Part shown: positions 1-8,809 of the stretch, piece after piece | Position numbering within the stretch: position 1 is the first letter of the stretch | How the letters are laid out: each line of letters begins with the position of its first letter | Source of the DNA: Legionella santicrucis | GTDB lineage: Bacteria; Pseudomonadota; Gammaproteobacteria; Legionellales; Legionellaceae | Length of the DNA: 39,311 nt | Direction: 5' to 3' | Assembly (NCBI RefSeq): GCF_001468135.1 | Contig: NZ_LNYU01000010.1 | Location: 1-39,311 of the forward strand | Translations under genes and position numbers: made by a program | Notes under the pieces: generated by a model | Database searches by the model: none | The model's input: the letters and a program-made list of their open reading frames with translations, nothing else | Told to the model about the DNA's origin: nothing

Positions 1-1
1 T

Positions 2-91
2 GGTGGTAGCGGTTGGCATGGTGGTAGCGGTTGGCATGGTGGTGGCGGCTGGCATGGTGGCGGCGGCTGGCATGGTGGCGGCCACTGGCGT
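2..91 (+). repeat. 18-bp in-frame tandem repeat (about five units)
   Basis: Units start at 2, 20, 38, 56 and 74. The first four encode GGSGWH, GGSGWH, GGGGWH and GGGGWH; the fifth is degenerate (GGGHWR). Differences are mostly AGC/GGC and third-position changes. The array probably continues left of the window. An 18-bp unit keeps the frame, so unit-number changes would alter protein length without frameshift. Confidence 0.85.
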
Positions 92-94
92 TAA
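2..94 (+). CDS. Gly/Trp/His-repeat protein, C-terminal end only (partial)
   Basis: The reading frame enters from the left edge and ends at TAA 92-94, with a second TAA at 95-97. The visible 30 residues are repeats of the hexapeptide GG(S/G)GWH ending in GGHWR. The start lies outside the window, so length, signal peptide and function cannot be judged. Gly-rich His/Trp repeat tails occur in small secreted or envelope proteins and can bind metals, but that is only a possibility here. The call rests on the repeat keeping frame exactly and on the tandem stop codons. Confidence 0.6.
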   Translation, partial: GGSGWHGGSGWHGGGGWHGGGGWHGGGHWR

Positions 95-468
95 TAACGT
101 CGTTAGCGCAATATAATAGCAGTAACCTAACGAATTAGATGTTATCGTAAGTAAAGTCTCACGCTTCGCGTGCGCATAGACATCAATTTAAAAAAATTGG
201 CGCCTATGCGCAACGGCGGAAGCTCTAAAAGTAACAAACCGGTTAGAACTTCACAACATATCTTCAAATAGACGCCCTGCTTTCGCCCTGTCTCTTGATC
301 TTATCTCTGACTATCCTTCTCGCGGTTTAGCCCTGAAAAATCCTCCGAAATTGAAACAATAAAAATACAGTTGCTTCTTTGAACCGTCCAGCCCGAGGAA
401 GCGCGAACGATTCAAGTAAAACATGGAGCAGCAGCATTTTTTAGATTTATTGAGTATAAATTAAGATC
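95..468. other. Non-coding stretch with hairpins and less AT-rich composition
   Basis: No convincing gene is present; frames on both strands are broken by stops. It contains a small hairpin (CACGC-TTC-GCGTG, 160-172) and a larger one at 171-212. The part from about 230 to 410 is visibly less AT-rich than the intergenic DNA elsewhere in the window. It may be a dispersed repeat or the decayed end of a gene, which cannot be decided from one copy. Confidence 0.4.
171..212. terminator. Long imperfect hairpin, possible terminator of the left-edge gene
   Basis: Arms TGCGCATAG (171-179) and CTATGCGCA (204-212) pair perfectly over 9 bp. Inside them CAATTT and AAATTG form a second stem around an A-run. 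There is no following T-run, so intrinsic termination is uncertain; it could equally be a REP-like palindrome. Confidence 0.4.
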
Positions 469-2001
469 TCAAGAATTAGAGTGATTTTCCAATCCAGAGG
501 GCTTTATAAAGCATCTAGATACAGAATATTCAACTTCCTTCACTTCCTGATGAGCATTTGTATTTTTTGTTGCTATATAGCGACTTAATCGAGGTGACAA
601 TAACCACATAAGCAGCGCAATTATTAAAGTCACGATACCAATACAAGCAAATACATGAGTATAAATCATCAACGAACCAATTCCTGGTTTAATTTGCTCA
701 GGAAGTGCCGTATATGAAGCAACCGTCGCACCAATAAATCCTGCTATTGCAGAGGTTAGAAACCACATGCCCATCACAAAACCTGTAATTTGTGCAGGAA
801 CTAATTCTGCAACCATAGCCACCCCTAAAGCAGAAACCAACAGTTCACCAAGACTTTGAAACAAATAGCTTATAATGAGCCACCATGATGAAACCATTCC
901 ATGCTCTGTATAAAAATAACGAGCAAAAAAGAGCATTAGAAAACTCAATCCACACATGGTCATGCCTAAAGAAAATTTATAAGGAATAGAGAAGGTAATC
1001 CCTTTTTTATTGAGCAGGCCATAAAAGTAAGCCAAAACAGGACTCATCAATACAATCCAAATAGGATTCAATGCTTGAAAACTTTGTGCATCGATGGTAA
1101 TTCCTAAGAAAACAGGAGTCACATTATGTACCGCAAATAAATTGAGGGATGTTGGCATTTGCTGATACAACGTAAAGAAAATTACCGCCTCGATCATTAG
1201 TGCTAAGGCAACTAACATGCGATTCCTTACCACTTTATTTTCTTTTCGCAAAATAAATATGTAATAGCCAATTACTGCAAGGGTAATAAGCCAAAATAAA
1301 TTTTTTGTGAGCATTACATGCTGCAATAAATATGCCGAGCATTCGGTGAGAAAAAATACTCCAAAAAGTATTATTAACCAATGGAGTGAGGAGATCTCAC
1401 GCTTATCTGCATCCGTATTAATATGAGCAATAAATTGGTGTTGTAACCAATAATTCGCTAATCCAATTAACAAACCAATTGCACTCATCATATAAGCATA
1501 AGAATAACCATATCGACTGGAAATTGCAGGACCTGCAAATAATGCAATCATACTCCCTAAATTAATTGCCATATAATATAAAGTAAAGCCCTCATGTAAC
1601 CGAGGATCATTTTCTTCATAACATTTAGCCAATAAATTCGATGGGTTGGCTTTAAATAAGCCATTTCCCACACATATTAAACCCAGTGCAAAAAACACAT
1701 GTTCTTTATCTGTAATCGCTAATGAAAAATATCCCGCGGCTAAAACAATAAGACCAAGAACGATAGTGCGTTTGGTACCTAAAATCCTATCTCCTAAGTA
1801 CCCACCAATTACGACCATTCCGTAAACAAGAGCTGAAAAAGCGCCAAATGTATAATATGAAACCGTATCTGTATATCCCAAGTAGCGGATAAAAAATAGT
1901 GTTAGAATTCCTTGTACTGTATAAAACCCAAACCTCTCCCATAATTCCAACATAAAAATCATATGAAATGCGCGTGGTTGTTCACGAAGGATATTTACCA
2001 T
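469..2001 (-). CDS. POT/PTR2-family proton-dependent oligopeptide transporter (DtpA-like)
   Basis: This is a proton-coupled di/tripeptide importer of the inner membrane, MFS fold, 510 aa, close to the usual 490-510 aa of bacterial POT proteins. The family signature ExxER is visible at residues 19-23 (ELWERF, followed by Y27). GGYLGDRILG at 66-75 is the MFS loop motif, and GNGLFKANPSNL at 112-123 matches the DtpA version of the PTR2 signature. About 14 hydrophobic segments fit the POT architecture. The start ATG at 2001 is preceded by AAGGAAG on the minus strand. It is a single gene, divergent from the patatin gene. Peptides are a main carbon and nitrogen source for Legionella, so the role fits. 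The exact substrate range cannot be told. Confidence 0.9.
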   Translation of the reverse strand: MVNILREQPRAFHMIFMLELWERFGFYTVQGILTLFFIRYLGYTDTVSYYTFGAFSALVYGMVVIGGYLGDRILGTKRTIVLGLIVLAAGYFSLAITDKEHVFFALGLICVGNGLFKANPSNLLAKCYEENDPRLHEGFTLYYMAINLGSMIALFAGPAISSRYGYSYAYMMSAIGLLIGLANYWLQHQFIAHINTDADKREISSLHWLIILFGVFFLTECSAYLLQHVMLTKNLFWLITLAVIGYYIFILRKENKVVRNRMLVALALMIEAVIFFTLYQQMPTSLNLFAVHNVTPVFLGITIDAQSFQALNPIWIVLMSPVLAYFYGLLNKKGITFSIPYKFSLGMTMCGLSFLMLFFARYFYTEHGMVSSWWLIISYLFQSLGELLVSALGVAMVAELVPAQITGFVMGMWFLTSAIAGFIGATVASYTALPEQIKPGIGSLMIYTHVFACIGIVTLIIALLMWLLSPRLSRYIATKNTNAHQEVKEVEYSVSRCFIKPSGLENHSNS

Positions 2002-2378
2002 AAGCGTTCTTCCTTAAAGGGGGATATTTTTTGAAACCCAGAAAAGCAGCTCATTACATGATAAGCAAGATAAGGATGTTGAAGACGGTAAATTTTGGAA
2101 TTTTTTGTGAAAACAAAAGATATGTTTACAGTTAAAAAATTCAAAAAATCCAGTAGGTTAAGTTCCTTATGATGCTTAATATAACATGACTGCTTTGTCT
2201 AAGCTAAAGTAAAGGAGTTTTAATTTTTTTGCAATAGACCTTGTCATCTTAAAACATCTTAAGTCACTTACAAGTAGCATAAATTTTGAGAAGAAGGCTT
2301 AGAAGAGCTTGCTAATCCATCTCAAACTCAACTATATTTCACATAAATATTCAATAAAATGCGACAAAAACAATCATC
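2002..2378. other. Divergent intergenic region between transporter and patatin genes
   Basis: 377 bp of AT-rich sequence without a plausible gene. It must hold the promoters of both flanking divergent genes. I see no well-scoring promoter, operator or long palindrome that I would name. Confidence 0.5.
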
Positions 2379-3491
2379 ATGTCTAAAAAAGCCATTTATT
2401 TAGCAGGAGGCGGTGCCCGAGGCGCTTATCAAGCAGGAGTACTCAAAGCAATTGGCCAAATATTACAGGTTAAAACACTTCCTTTTGACGTAGTCAGTGG
2501 AGTTAGCGTAGGCAGTATTAATGCGGTTGTACTTGCTGAAAATGCGGACGACTTCCCAACTGCTCTTGATAAACTCGAAACTATGTGGAGTGAGATCCAT
2601 TGTCAACAAATTTACAAAGCCAGCAACTTTGCATTAGGCAAATCAGTAGTACGTAATATGAGTACGATGATGATCAAACAGCGCCAAGCAGCGCATTTAT
2701 TAGATACAACCCCACTGAAACAAATGATCGATGAGGGGCTTGATTTCACCAAAATCACCCAAAATATAGCCAATGGCACACTAAATACACTGGAAATAAT
2801 TAGTAATTGCTATGAAACACGTCAAACAATTTCTTTTTATGAGCATAATAATCCTGAATTTGTTGATTGGAATTACCCGCGACATAGCAGTAAACGCACC
2901 AGCATTACAGCAGAACATATTTTAGCATCCAGTGCTTTACCCTTATTTTTTCCTACAGTATTACTTGATGGATTTCATTATGGTGATGGAAGTATAGGCT
3001 TGGCAGCACCACTTCGTGGCGCCATTCGTTTTGAAGTAGATAAAATTTTGATTTTAGGAACTCGGGCCATACCTACATTCGTTGAACAGGAAAATTTGCG
3101 TAATAACGACGATATTCCCTTTTCACACATTTTTGGAAATATGCTAAATGCACTTTTCTTAGACAATCTTGATCGTGATATTGAAATGGTAAATCGAATG
3201 AACGAAATTGCAATGCTCCTATCCATCTGGAAGAAACGTCGTTCTCCTTGGAGACCTATTACAACATTGCACCTGCGCCCAAGTAAAGATTTAGCGCCTT
3301 TAGCTCAAGGACATTTTAAAGCCCTACCCACATTGTTGAGGTATCTGCTTAATTTTTTAGGTGAAAAGAAACATTCTGGTGATCTTTTAAGTTTTGTTCT
3401 TTTCGAACAAGATTTCACAAGAGAGATTCTTCAGTTAGGGTTTCAAGATACGATGAACAACGCGAAAGAAGTGGCTGCTTTTTTTGAGTGA
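2379..3491 (+). CDS. Patatin-like phospholipase
   Basis: A lipid acyl hydrolase with a Ser-Asp dyad, 370 aa. The oxyanion-hole loop GGGARG is at residues 10-15, the nucleophile elbow GVSVG at 41-45 (Ser43), and the catalytic Asp in GDGS at about 203. All patatin essentials are therefore intact. There is no signal peptide, so it is cytoplasmic or exported by a non-Sec route. The C-terminal third (about 240-370) is not part of the catalytic core. Several Legionella patatins are Dot/Icm effectors (VipD family), but this short single-domain form resembles the conserved housekeeping-type bacterial patatins, and I would not call it an effector on sequence alone. The lipid substrate is unknown. Confidence 0.88.
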   Translation: MSKKAIYLAGGGARGAYQAGVLKAIGQILQVKTLPFDVVSGVSVGSINAVVLAENADDFPTALDKLETMWSEIHCQQIYKASNFALGKSVVRNMSTMMIKQRQAAHLLDTTPLKQMIDEGLDFTKITQNIANGTLNTLEIISNCYETRQTISFYEHNNPEFVDWNYPRHSSKRTSITAEHILASSALPLFFPTVLLDGFHYGDGSIGLAAPLRGAIRFEVDKILILGTRAIPTFVEQENLRNNDDIPFSHIFGNMLNALFLDNLDRDIEMVNRMNEIAMLLSIWKKRRSPWRPITTLHLRPSKDLAPLAQGHFKALPTLLRYLLNFLGEKKHSGDLLSFVLFEQDFTREILQLGFQDTMNNAKEVAAFFE

Positions 3492-3552
3492 CGCGCTCTG
3501 ATGACCAACTCCATCACATATCAGCGTAGAATAAACATACCTAAATCATATA

Positions 3553-3573
3553 ACGCTCATAGATTATGAGCGT
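3553..3573. terminator. Perfect hairpin between convergent patatin and aroE genes
   Basis: ACGCTCATA (3553-3561), loop GAT, TATGAGCGT (3565-3573): a 9-bp perfect stem. It overlaps the aroE stop codon (3564-3566). It lies between convergent genes and could stop transcription in both directions, but T-runs are poor. Confidence 0.45.
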
Positions 3574-4358
3574 AACAATCGCAAAACATCTTTAGTCTCG
3601 GGAAGAATTCCACGCCAAATAAAAAAGGCCTCTGCTGCTTGTTCAACCAACATCCCTAAACCATCAACGGCGTCACAGCCTAAGTCTCTAGCATATCGGA
3701 CAAAAGCGGTTATACCCTGATGTTTGTAAGATAAATCATAACAAAACGGTTTTGCAGCCATACACTCTAAAGGTAAAGTAACAAACTCCCCGGCCAAACT
3801 CGCAGAAGTGGCATTAATAACAATATCAAACACACCCTCAACTTCACGAAGGTTAATACATTTAACCTGAGGAAAATCCTGCTGTAATGCAGCGGCTTTC
3901 TCAGGCGTACGATTCGCGATGATGATGGCTGTGGGATGCTCCTCTAATAATGGATAAATAATCCCGCGTGCAGCACCCCCGGCACCCAGTATTAATATGC
4001 GCTTGTCTTGTGCCGAAAGATAATGATTCAAATCACGAATAAAACCAATACCATCTGTATTATCTGCATGCAGTTGCTCTGCATTTATCCATAAAGTATT
4101 CGCTGCTCCAGCTTGCTGGCAGCGGTGACTACGTTGTTGTGCCATTGCAAAAGCACGTTGTTTAAAAGGTAAAGTAACATTAAGTCCTTTGCCTTCTTGA
4201 TGAAAGAAATCAGTAACTTGTTGTTCAAATGTGCGATCATCTGCTTTAATTTTTTCATAGGTTATTAAAGCATTGACTTGCTTTGCAAAATGTTGATGAA
4301 TAATGGGGGATAGACTATGTTCGATAGGATTACCCATAACTGCATAACGCTGAGGCAA
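3564..4358 (-). CDS. aroE: Shikimate dehydrogenase
   Basis: Reduces 3-dehydroshikimate to shikimate with NADPH in the chorismate pathway; cytoplasmic. At 264 aa it has normal family length. Substrate-site features are SLSP at 15-18, the catalytic Lys in NVTLPFK (Lys66), and NTD at 100-102 (Asp102). The nucleotide-binding loop is GAGGAARG at 125-132, followed by NRT, the usual NADPH-phosphate contact. The start is TTG at 4358, supported by a strong minus-strand AAGGAGAG ribosome site just upstream. An in-frame ATG seven codons later would remove conserved residues. It is a single gene, convergent with the patatin gene. Confidence 0.95.
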   Translation of the reverse strand: MPQRYAVMGNPIEHSLSPIIHQHFAKQVNALITYEKIKADDRTFEQQVTDFFHQEGKGLNVTLPFKQRAFAMAQQRSHRCQQAGAANTLWINAEQLHADNTDGIGFIRDLNHYLSAQDKRILILGAGGAARGIIYPLLEEHPTAIIIANRTPEKAAALQQDFPQVKCINLREVEGVFDIVINATSASLAGEFVTLPLECMAAKPFCYDLSYKHQGITAFVRYARDLGCDAVDGLGMLVEQAAEAFFIWRGILPETKDVLRLLRS

Positions 4359-4669
4359 TTAACTCTCCTTTTTATTGGCATTCATTCTAGAAGATACATA
4401 ACGATAGTCTTCATCATATCAGAAACATGATTGAATCATCATAACACTCCAGAAATTTTTTGATTCAATTTTATATGGCGACTTCTTGCAGTTGAGTACT
4501 AAAAATACCAATGAATACAAGAGTGTGTTGTCATACCTAAGAATTATTTAACTTTTCTTGCAAAAATTCATAATTTTACAATAATTAAAATAAGCCCTCC
4601 TTCTTCGTATCACCTTTGCTGTTATATAGTGATTACGAATAAAAATAAATTTGAATTAAGGAAAATTCA
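4359..4669. other. Divergent intergenic region aroE / cNMP-fold gene
   Basis: 311 bp, strongly AT-rich, no gene. A 13-bp palindrome ATGATT-G-AATCAT lies at 4427-4439. It may be a regulator site or chance in AT-rich DNA. Good ribosome sites for both flanking genes lie at its ends. Confidence 0.4.
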
Positions 4670-5296
4670 ATGAGCGATTTTTCCGAACAAGAAAAAAATA
4701 TCTTAAGAAACAGTCCATTGTTGAAACATTTGTCTGAAAAGAACTATCAGTTGTTCATGGCTATTTCGTCTCGAACAACTTTAGGTAAAGGTGATCTTTT
4801 ACTTAAAGAGGGAGAAATAAGTGATGATTTTTTTATTATTATTTCAGGAACCGTTGGTCTTTATAAGAAAGAGGATGAGAACTCTGATCCTGAATTTATA
4901 GAAACACTAGCCTCTGGTGAAACGATTGATGAAATGAGGGCCATTCAAAATCGTACTTGTGCGCTTACAGTAATTGCTATTGAGTCGGTTGTTGTACTAC
5001 ACACATCCATTAGTCAATTACAAGCACTAGAAAATCAACGCTGTCATAAAGCTATTGTAGAAGCCATTATCAAAATTATTAATGATCGGTTATTCCACAG
5101 TAATGAAACCATTTTAAATAAGATTCATGAGAAAAAAAGAAAAAGTAAGCAACTTCTTTTTTCTCTTTTTAGTATGCTTGTGCTAATTATTTTCTTATGT
5201 GAGTTGGGTATAGGACTTTATTATACATTGAATCCTATGGATTTTTGTAATTGGATTAGTGCGCTTCCGGCTGAAAGCGCTAAAGTTTCGTTATAG
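4670..5296 (+). CDS. Cyclic-nucleotide-binding-fold protein with C-terminal membrane anchor
   Basis: A 208-aa protein. Residues about 15-125 read as a cNMP-binding (CAP_ED) beta-roll: KGDLLLKEGE, FFIIISGTVGLY, then SGETIDEM in the place of the phosphate-binding cassette. Residues 161-187 form one strong transmembrane helix preceded by a basic stretch (KKRKSK), leaving a short tail outside the cytoplasm. There is no DNA-binding domain, so it is not a CRP-type transcription factor. The cassette is degenerate: where cAMP binders carry Arg before the A-T-V strand (R-x-A-T-V), this protein has CALTV (Cys97), so canonical cyclic-nucleotide binding is doubtful. The start ATG is preceded by AAGGA at good spacing. 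Function is unknown; a tail-anchored sensor or scaffold is one possibility. Confidence 0.75.
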   Translation: MSDFSEQEKNILRNSPLLKHLSEKNYQLFMAISSRTTLGKGDLLLKEGEISDDFFIIISGTVGLYKKEDENSDPEFIETLASGETIDEMRAIQNRTCALTVIAIESVVVLHTSISQLQALENQRCHKAIVEAIIKIINDRLFHSNETILNKIHEKKRKSKQLLFSLFSMLVLIIFLCELGIGLYYTLNPMDFCNWISALPAESAKVSL

Positions 5297-5462
5297 ATAG
5301 CTTAAACCAAAATTGTGAGCCATGCGGTTTTTGATATTTTGAATTAAAACGAAGAGTATCCTTATTAGTAGGCCCATTGCTTTTGGTGAATATTGGTTCT
5401 TAATGCTCCATTCCAATCCAAACTTGGTTGCAATCAAAATGGAACTCTAAACAGCACTTATA

Positions 5463-5840
5463 CTAACCAACACGCTTTTTCGCCAAATTCCAAATGTGCA
5501 TCAATTCATCAAAAGATTGTCCCTGCAAATTATTTAATTCTTTTTCTTTTGCAACTGTCTTCACTGCTTGCAGTCTACGCTCAAATTTCTCTAATGTTTT
5601 TTTAAGCGTATCTTGAGGAGAAAATTGACAATAAACACATAAGGAAAATACCGCATGCAATAGGTCACCAATTTCTTCTTGTAACGCAGATTGGTTCATG
5701 CTCTGTTTTGACTGTAAATGTTCCGAAATTTCCATACATTCACTTTGAATTTGCTCTATAATTTGAGCGGTTGTTTCCCACTGAAAGCCAAAATCAGCAG
5801 CCTCTTGCTCTAAGAATAATACTTTTTCCAACAAATTCAT
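5463..5840 (-). CDS. MazG-like nucleotide pyrophosphohydrolase, single domain
   Basis: Hydrolyses (d)NTPs to NMP plus pyrophosphate, a house-cleaning role; cytoplasmic. The MazG metal-binding pattern is visible as an acidic pair in QSECMEISEHL followed by EEIGDLLHAVFSL (the EExxD element). At 125 aa it is one all-alpha MazG domain, about half of the 260-aa two-domain E. coli MazG, and resembles its C-terminal half (FGFQWET near the start). The start ATG at 5840 has AGGTGAG upstream. It stands alone between two oppositely oriented units. The preferred substrate cannot be told. Confidence 0.8.
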   Translation of the reverse strand: MNLLEKVLFLEQEAADFGFQWETTAQIIEQIQSECMEISEHLQSKQSMNQSALQEEIGDLLHAVFSLCVYCQFSPQDTLKKTLEKFERRLQAVKTVAKEKELNNLQGQSFDELMHIWNLAKKRVG

Positions 5841-5950
5841 TTAACTCACCTATATAAACAAAACCGTATCATACTTTTGTAATGCAACTTTGATAATAAT
5901 TAATGTGAGTTTGATATCATTTTTTATATTTTATATTCAAAACATTAATT

Positions 5951-5985
5951 GAGATTTACCTTCCGCTTTGCGGAAGGCAAATCTC
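5951..5985. terminator. Strong hairpin downstream of pepN
   Basis: Arms GAGATTT-A-CCTTCCGC and GCGGAAGG-C-AAATCTC with loop TTT (5951-5985): 15 paired bases with one A/C mismatch. It lies 16 bp beyond the pepN stop and is most likely the pepN terminator, read on the minus strand. T-runs are short. Confidence 0.6.
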
Positions 5986-6001
5986 TTATTGAAAAGACAA
6001 C

Positions 6002-8587
6002 TTAACGATGTTCCAAACTTTTGGAAACAACTTCAGCTAAATCACGCGATAGGTTCTGCTTCGCTAATCTTTCTAACTGATTGTGCATTAAACTTTGCCT
6101 GGATTTATCATAACGTTGCCATCGAGTAAATGGATTGGCAGCGCGCGCTGCAATCTGTGGATTGATCTTATCTAACGTAATTAATATATCCGCTAAAAAG
6201 CTGTATCCACTACCATCAACAGCATGAAAATTACGTGGATTTGCCATACAAAATGCACTAACTAAAGCGCGAACCTTGTTAGGATTTTTAATATTAAATG
6301 CAGAATGTTGTAATAACGTTTTTACATGAGTTAAGGTATCTGGAAGTTCACTGGTAGCTTGAATTGTGAACCATTTATCCAAAACCAAATCATTTTTAGC
6401 CCATTGTTTATAAAAATCCTCAACTGCCTGCTCTCGCAATCCTTGATTGGTACAATTAGCTAATAAAGAAAAGCTCGCTATTTGATCGGTCATCGTTTGT
6501 GCAGAGATAAATTGCTGCTGACACATTTCTAAAGCAGCGGCTTCTTTTGCCTTCATCATGAGCCACAAACAGATATTACGTAATTTTCTACGTCCATAAG
6601 CTACCCCGTGCATCTGATGATCTTCTGCTTGCCACAATTGGTGATAAAGTGTTTGTGCCGAGTCATACAAATACCAACCCAATTGTTGACGGAAAAAATC
6701 ACGAGCAGTCTCCACTGTGCCCACATCAACGCAATTTAATGTTGCTGCGACTTCTTCAAAGCCAGGGGGAGTTAATAATTCTGCGCGTAAATCAGCATCT
6801 AATGACTCATCGAGTAAGACATGTTTGAATGCTGAACTCAAGGCAGGAGGAATTTGCCATGTATTTGATGGTTGTTCTAAATAATTCTTAATACAACTCA
6901 AGACGAGACTCTGAGCAGCATCCCACTTAGCGTACCCATCTGTTTCATAACGCAATAAGAACAGTAACTCATCTTGGCTTAAATTATGTTTCAATTTGAT
7001 AGGAGCAGAAAACCCCCTTAATAAGGAGAAAACAGGTTTTTCACTTAAATCAGAAAAACTAAAACTTTGTTCTGCTTCTTTTAACTCCAAAATATCTCTA
7101 TCTATATGGATCTTATGACCTTGAGAATTAAAGAGGGCAATACGAATAGGAATATGAAATGGTTTCTTATGATGGCATTCAGGGGTAGGAGGACAATTTT
7201 GTTGCATCTTTAAAGTTAACTTACCCTTTTCATAAGTACTGATTACCGTCACTTCTGGGGTTCCTGCCTGGCTATACCATCGTTTAAATTGAGTCAGGTC
7301 TACCTGATTCGCATCTTCCATTGCCGCAACAAAGTCGTCAATAGTAACTGCTTGACCATCATGACGTTCAAAATATAAATCCATGCCACGTCGGAACCCC
7401 TCTTTCCCAAGTAAAGCATGCTGCATACGAATTACCTCAGCACCTTTATTATAAACGGTTGCTGTGTAGAAATTATTTATTTCTTGGTACGAGTCTGGTC
7501 GCACAGGATGCGCCATTGAACCTGCATCCTCTGGAAATTGGGCGCTACGTAACACACGAACATCCATAATGCGGTTCACATCACGTGAATTCATATCACA
7601 AGAAAATTCTTGATCACGAAAAACAGTTAATCCTTCTTTTAGACTTAATTGAAACCAATCTCGGCATGTAACACGATTACCTGTCCAATTATGAAAATAT
7701 TCATGAGCAACCACTCCTTCAACATCAGCAAAATCTTGATCCGTTGCGGTATCTGGACTCACTAAAATGTATTTAGAATTAAAAATATTTAATCCTTTAT
7801 TCTCCATTGCTCCCATATTGAAATCACTGACAGCTACGATCATAAAAATATCCAAATCATATTCTCGTCCATAGGCCTCTTCATCCCAACGCATGGCATT
7901 TTTCAAAGATTTCATCGCATGTGCACATTTATCCTCATTTCCAGGTTCAACATAAATATGCAAATCAATAGTCCGCCCAGAACAAGTAACAAATTGATCA
8001 CTGACTCGAGCCAAATTACCCGCAACTAAAGCGAATAAATAAGAAGGTTTTTTAAAAGGATCATTCCAAATCACCCAATGACGTCCATCAGCCAAATCAC
8101 CTGAATCAACTAAATTTCCATTAGACAACAAAATAGGATAATGCTTTTTATCTGCCGAGATACGAGTGGTATAAGTCGCTAATACGTCAGGGCGATCTGG
8201 AAAATACGTAATCCGTCTAAATCCCTCTGCTTCACACTGAGTACAAAATAAATGGTTGGAACGATACAGACCGGATAATTGTGTATTATTTTGTGGATAA
8301 ATACGTGTCACTATAGTTAAAGTCAACTCATCAGGACAATTTTCTATGATGAGTGCTTCAGATTGTAAGGTATAAGCAGAAGGTTCTAATTTTTGACCGT
8401 TCATATGTACACTGACTAATTCCAATTCGTCACCATATAAATGCAATGGCCCTTTATGACGACGAATTAATTTAAGTTCGTTGCTAACCAATGCATGATC
8501 ATCATATAAGTCAAAATTTAAATTCACAGTATCTACTGTAAAAAAAGGAGGCTGGTAATTTTTCAAAAAAACAGTAGTGTTTGGCAT
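6002..8587 (-). CDS. pepN: Aminopeptidase N (M1 zinc metallopeptidase)
   Basis: Removes N-terminal residues from peptides in the cytoplasm. At 861 aa it is close to E. coli PepN (870). The exopeptidase motif GAMEN is at 259-263 and the zinc site HEYFH at 295-299 (His295, Glu296, His299), with the third ligand Glu318 in LKEGL. GNRVTCRDWFQLSLKEGLT is typical of the PepN branch. The C-terminal helical domain is full length. The start ATG at 8587 has AAGGATG upstream. Together with the peptide transporter and the secreted M28 peptidase it fits an amino-acid-based metabolism. Confidence 0.97.
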   Translation of the reverse strand: MPNTTVFLKNYQPPFFTVDTVNLNFDLYDDHALVSNELKLIRRHKGPLHLYGDELELVSVHMNGQKLEPSAYTLQSEALIIENCPDELTLTIVTRIYPQNNTQLSGLYRSNHLFCTQCEAEGFRRITYFPDRPDVLATYTTRISADKKHYPILLSNGNLVDSGDLADGRHWVIWNDPFKKPSYLFALVAGNLARVSDQFVTCSGRTIDLHIYVEPGNEDKCAHAMKSLKNAMRWDEEAYGREYDLDIFMIVAVSDFNMGAMENKGLNIFNSKYILVSPDTATDQDFADVEGVVAHEYFHNWTGNRVTCRDWFQLSLKEGLTVFRDQEFSCDMNSRDVNRIMDVRVLRSAQFPEDAGSMAHPVRPDSYQEINNFYTATVYNKGAEVIRMQHALLGKEGFRRGMDLYFERHDGQAVTIDDFVAAMEDANQVDLTQFKRWYSQAGTPEVTVISTYEKGKLTLKMQQNCPPTPECHHKKPFHIPIRIALFNSQGHKIHIDRDILELKEAEQSFSFSDLSEKPVFSLLRGFSAPIKLKHNLSQDELLFLLRYETDGYAKWDAAQSLVLSCIKNYLEQPSNTWQIPPALSSAFKHVLLDESLDADLRAELLTPPGFEEVAATLNCVDVGTVETARDFFRQQLGWYLYDSAQTLYHQLWQAEDHQMHGVAYGRRKLRNICLWLMMKAKEAAALEMCQQQFISAQTMTDQIASFSLLANCTNQGLREQAVEDFYKQWAKNDLVLDKWFTIQATSELPDTLTHVKTLLQHSAFNIKNPNKVRALVSAFCMANPRNFHAVDGSGYSFLADILITLDKINPQIAARAANPFTRWQRYDKSRQSLMHNQLERLAKQNLSRDLAEVVSKSLEHR

Positions 8588-8809
8588 GATTATGACATCC
8601 TTTGCGAAAAAGCGATTAATTTGTTGAGTTATATAAAAATTTACTTAGTTTAGCCTATAATAATTATAAAGGGGTAGCTTCTTAGATCAAACAATATAAA
8701 GAGTGAGAAGTTAACTAAAAACATTTATTGCTTTTATCCGCGAGAAGTATTAAATGTAAAGAAACATAGGTTTATATCCTTCACCAGGATATGTATAAGG
8801 GGATGGCAC

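Noticed and set aside
4427..4439. ATGATT-G-AATCAT as a definite regulator site
   Set aside because: It is a short AT-rich palindrome in a 311-bp AT-rich gap; noted in the region entry but not strong enough for a separate regulatory call.
5393..5605. 70-codon + strand ORF between the cNMP-fold gene and the MazG-like gene
   Set aside because: It mostly lies antisense to the MazG-like gene, has no ribosome site, and its composition follows the real gene on the other strand.
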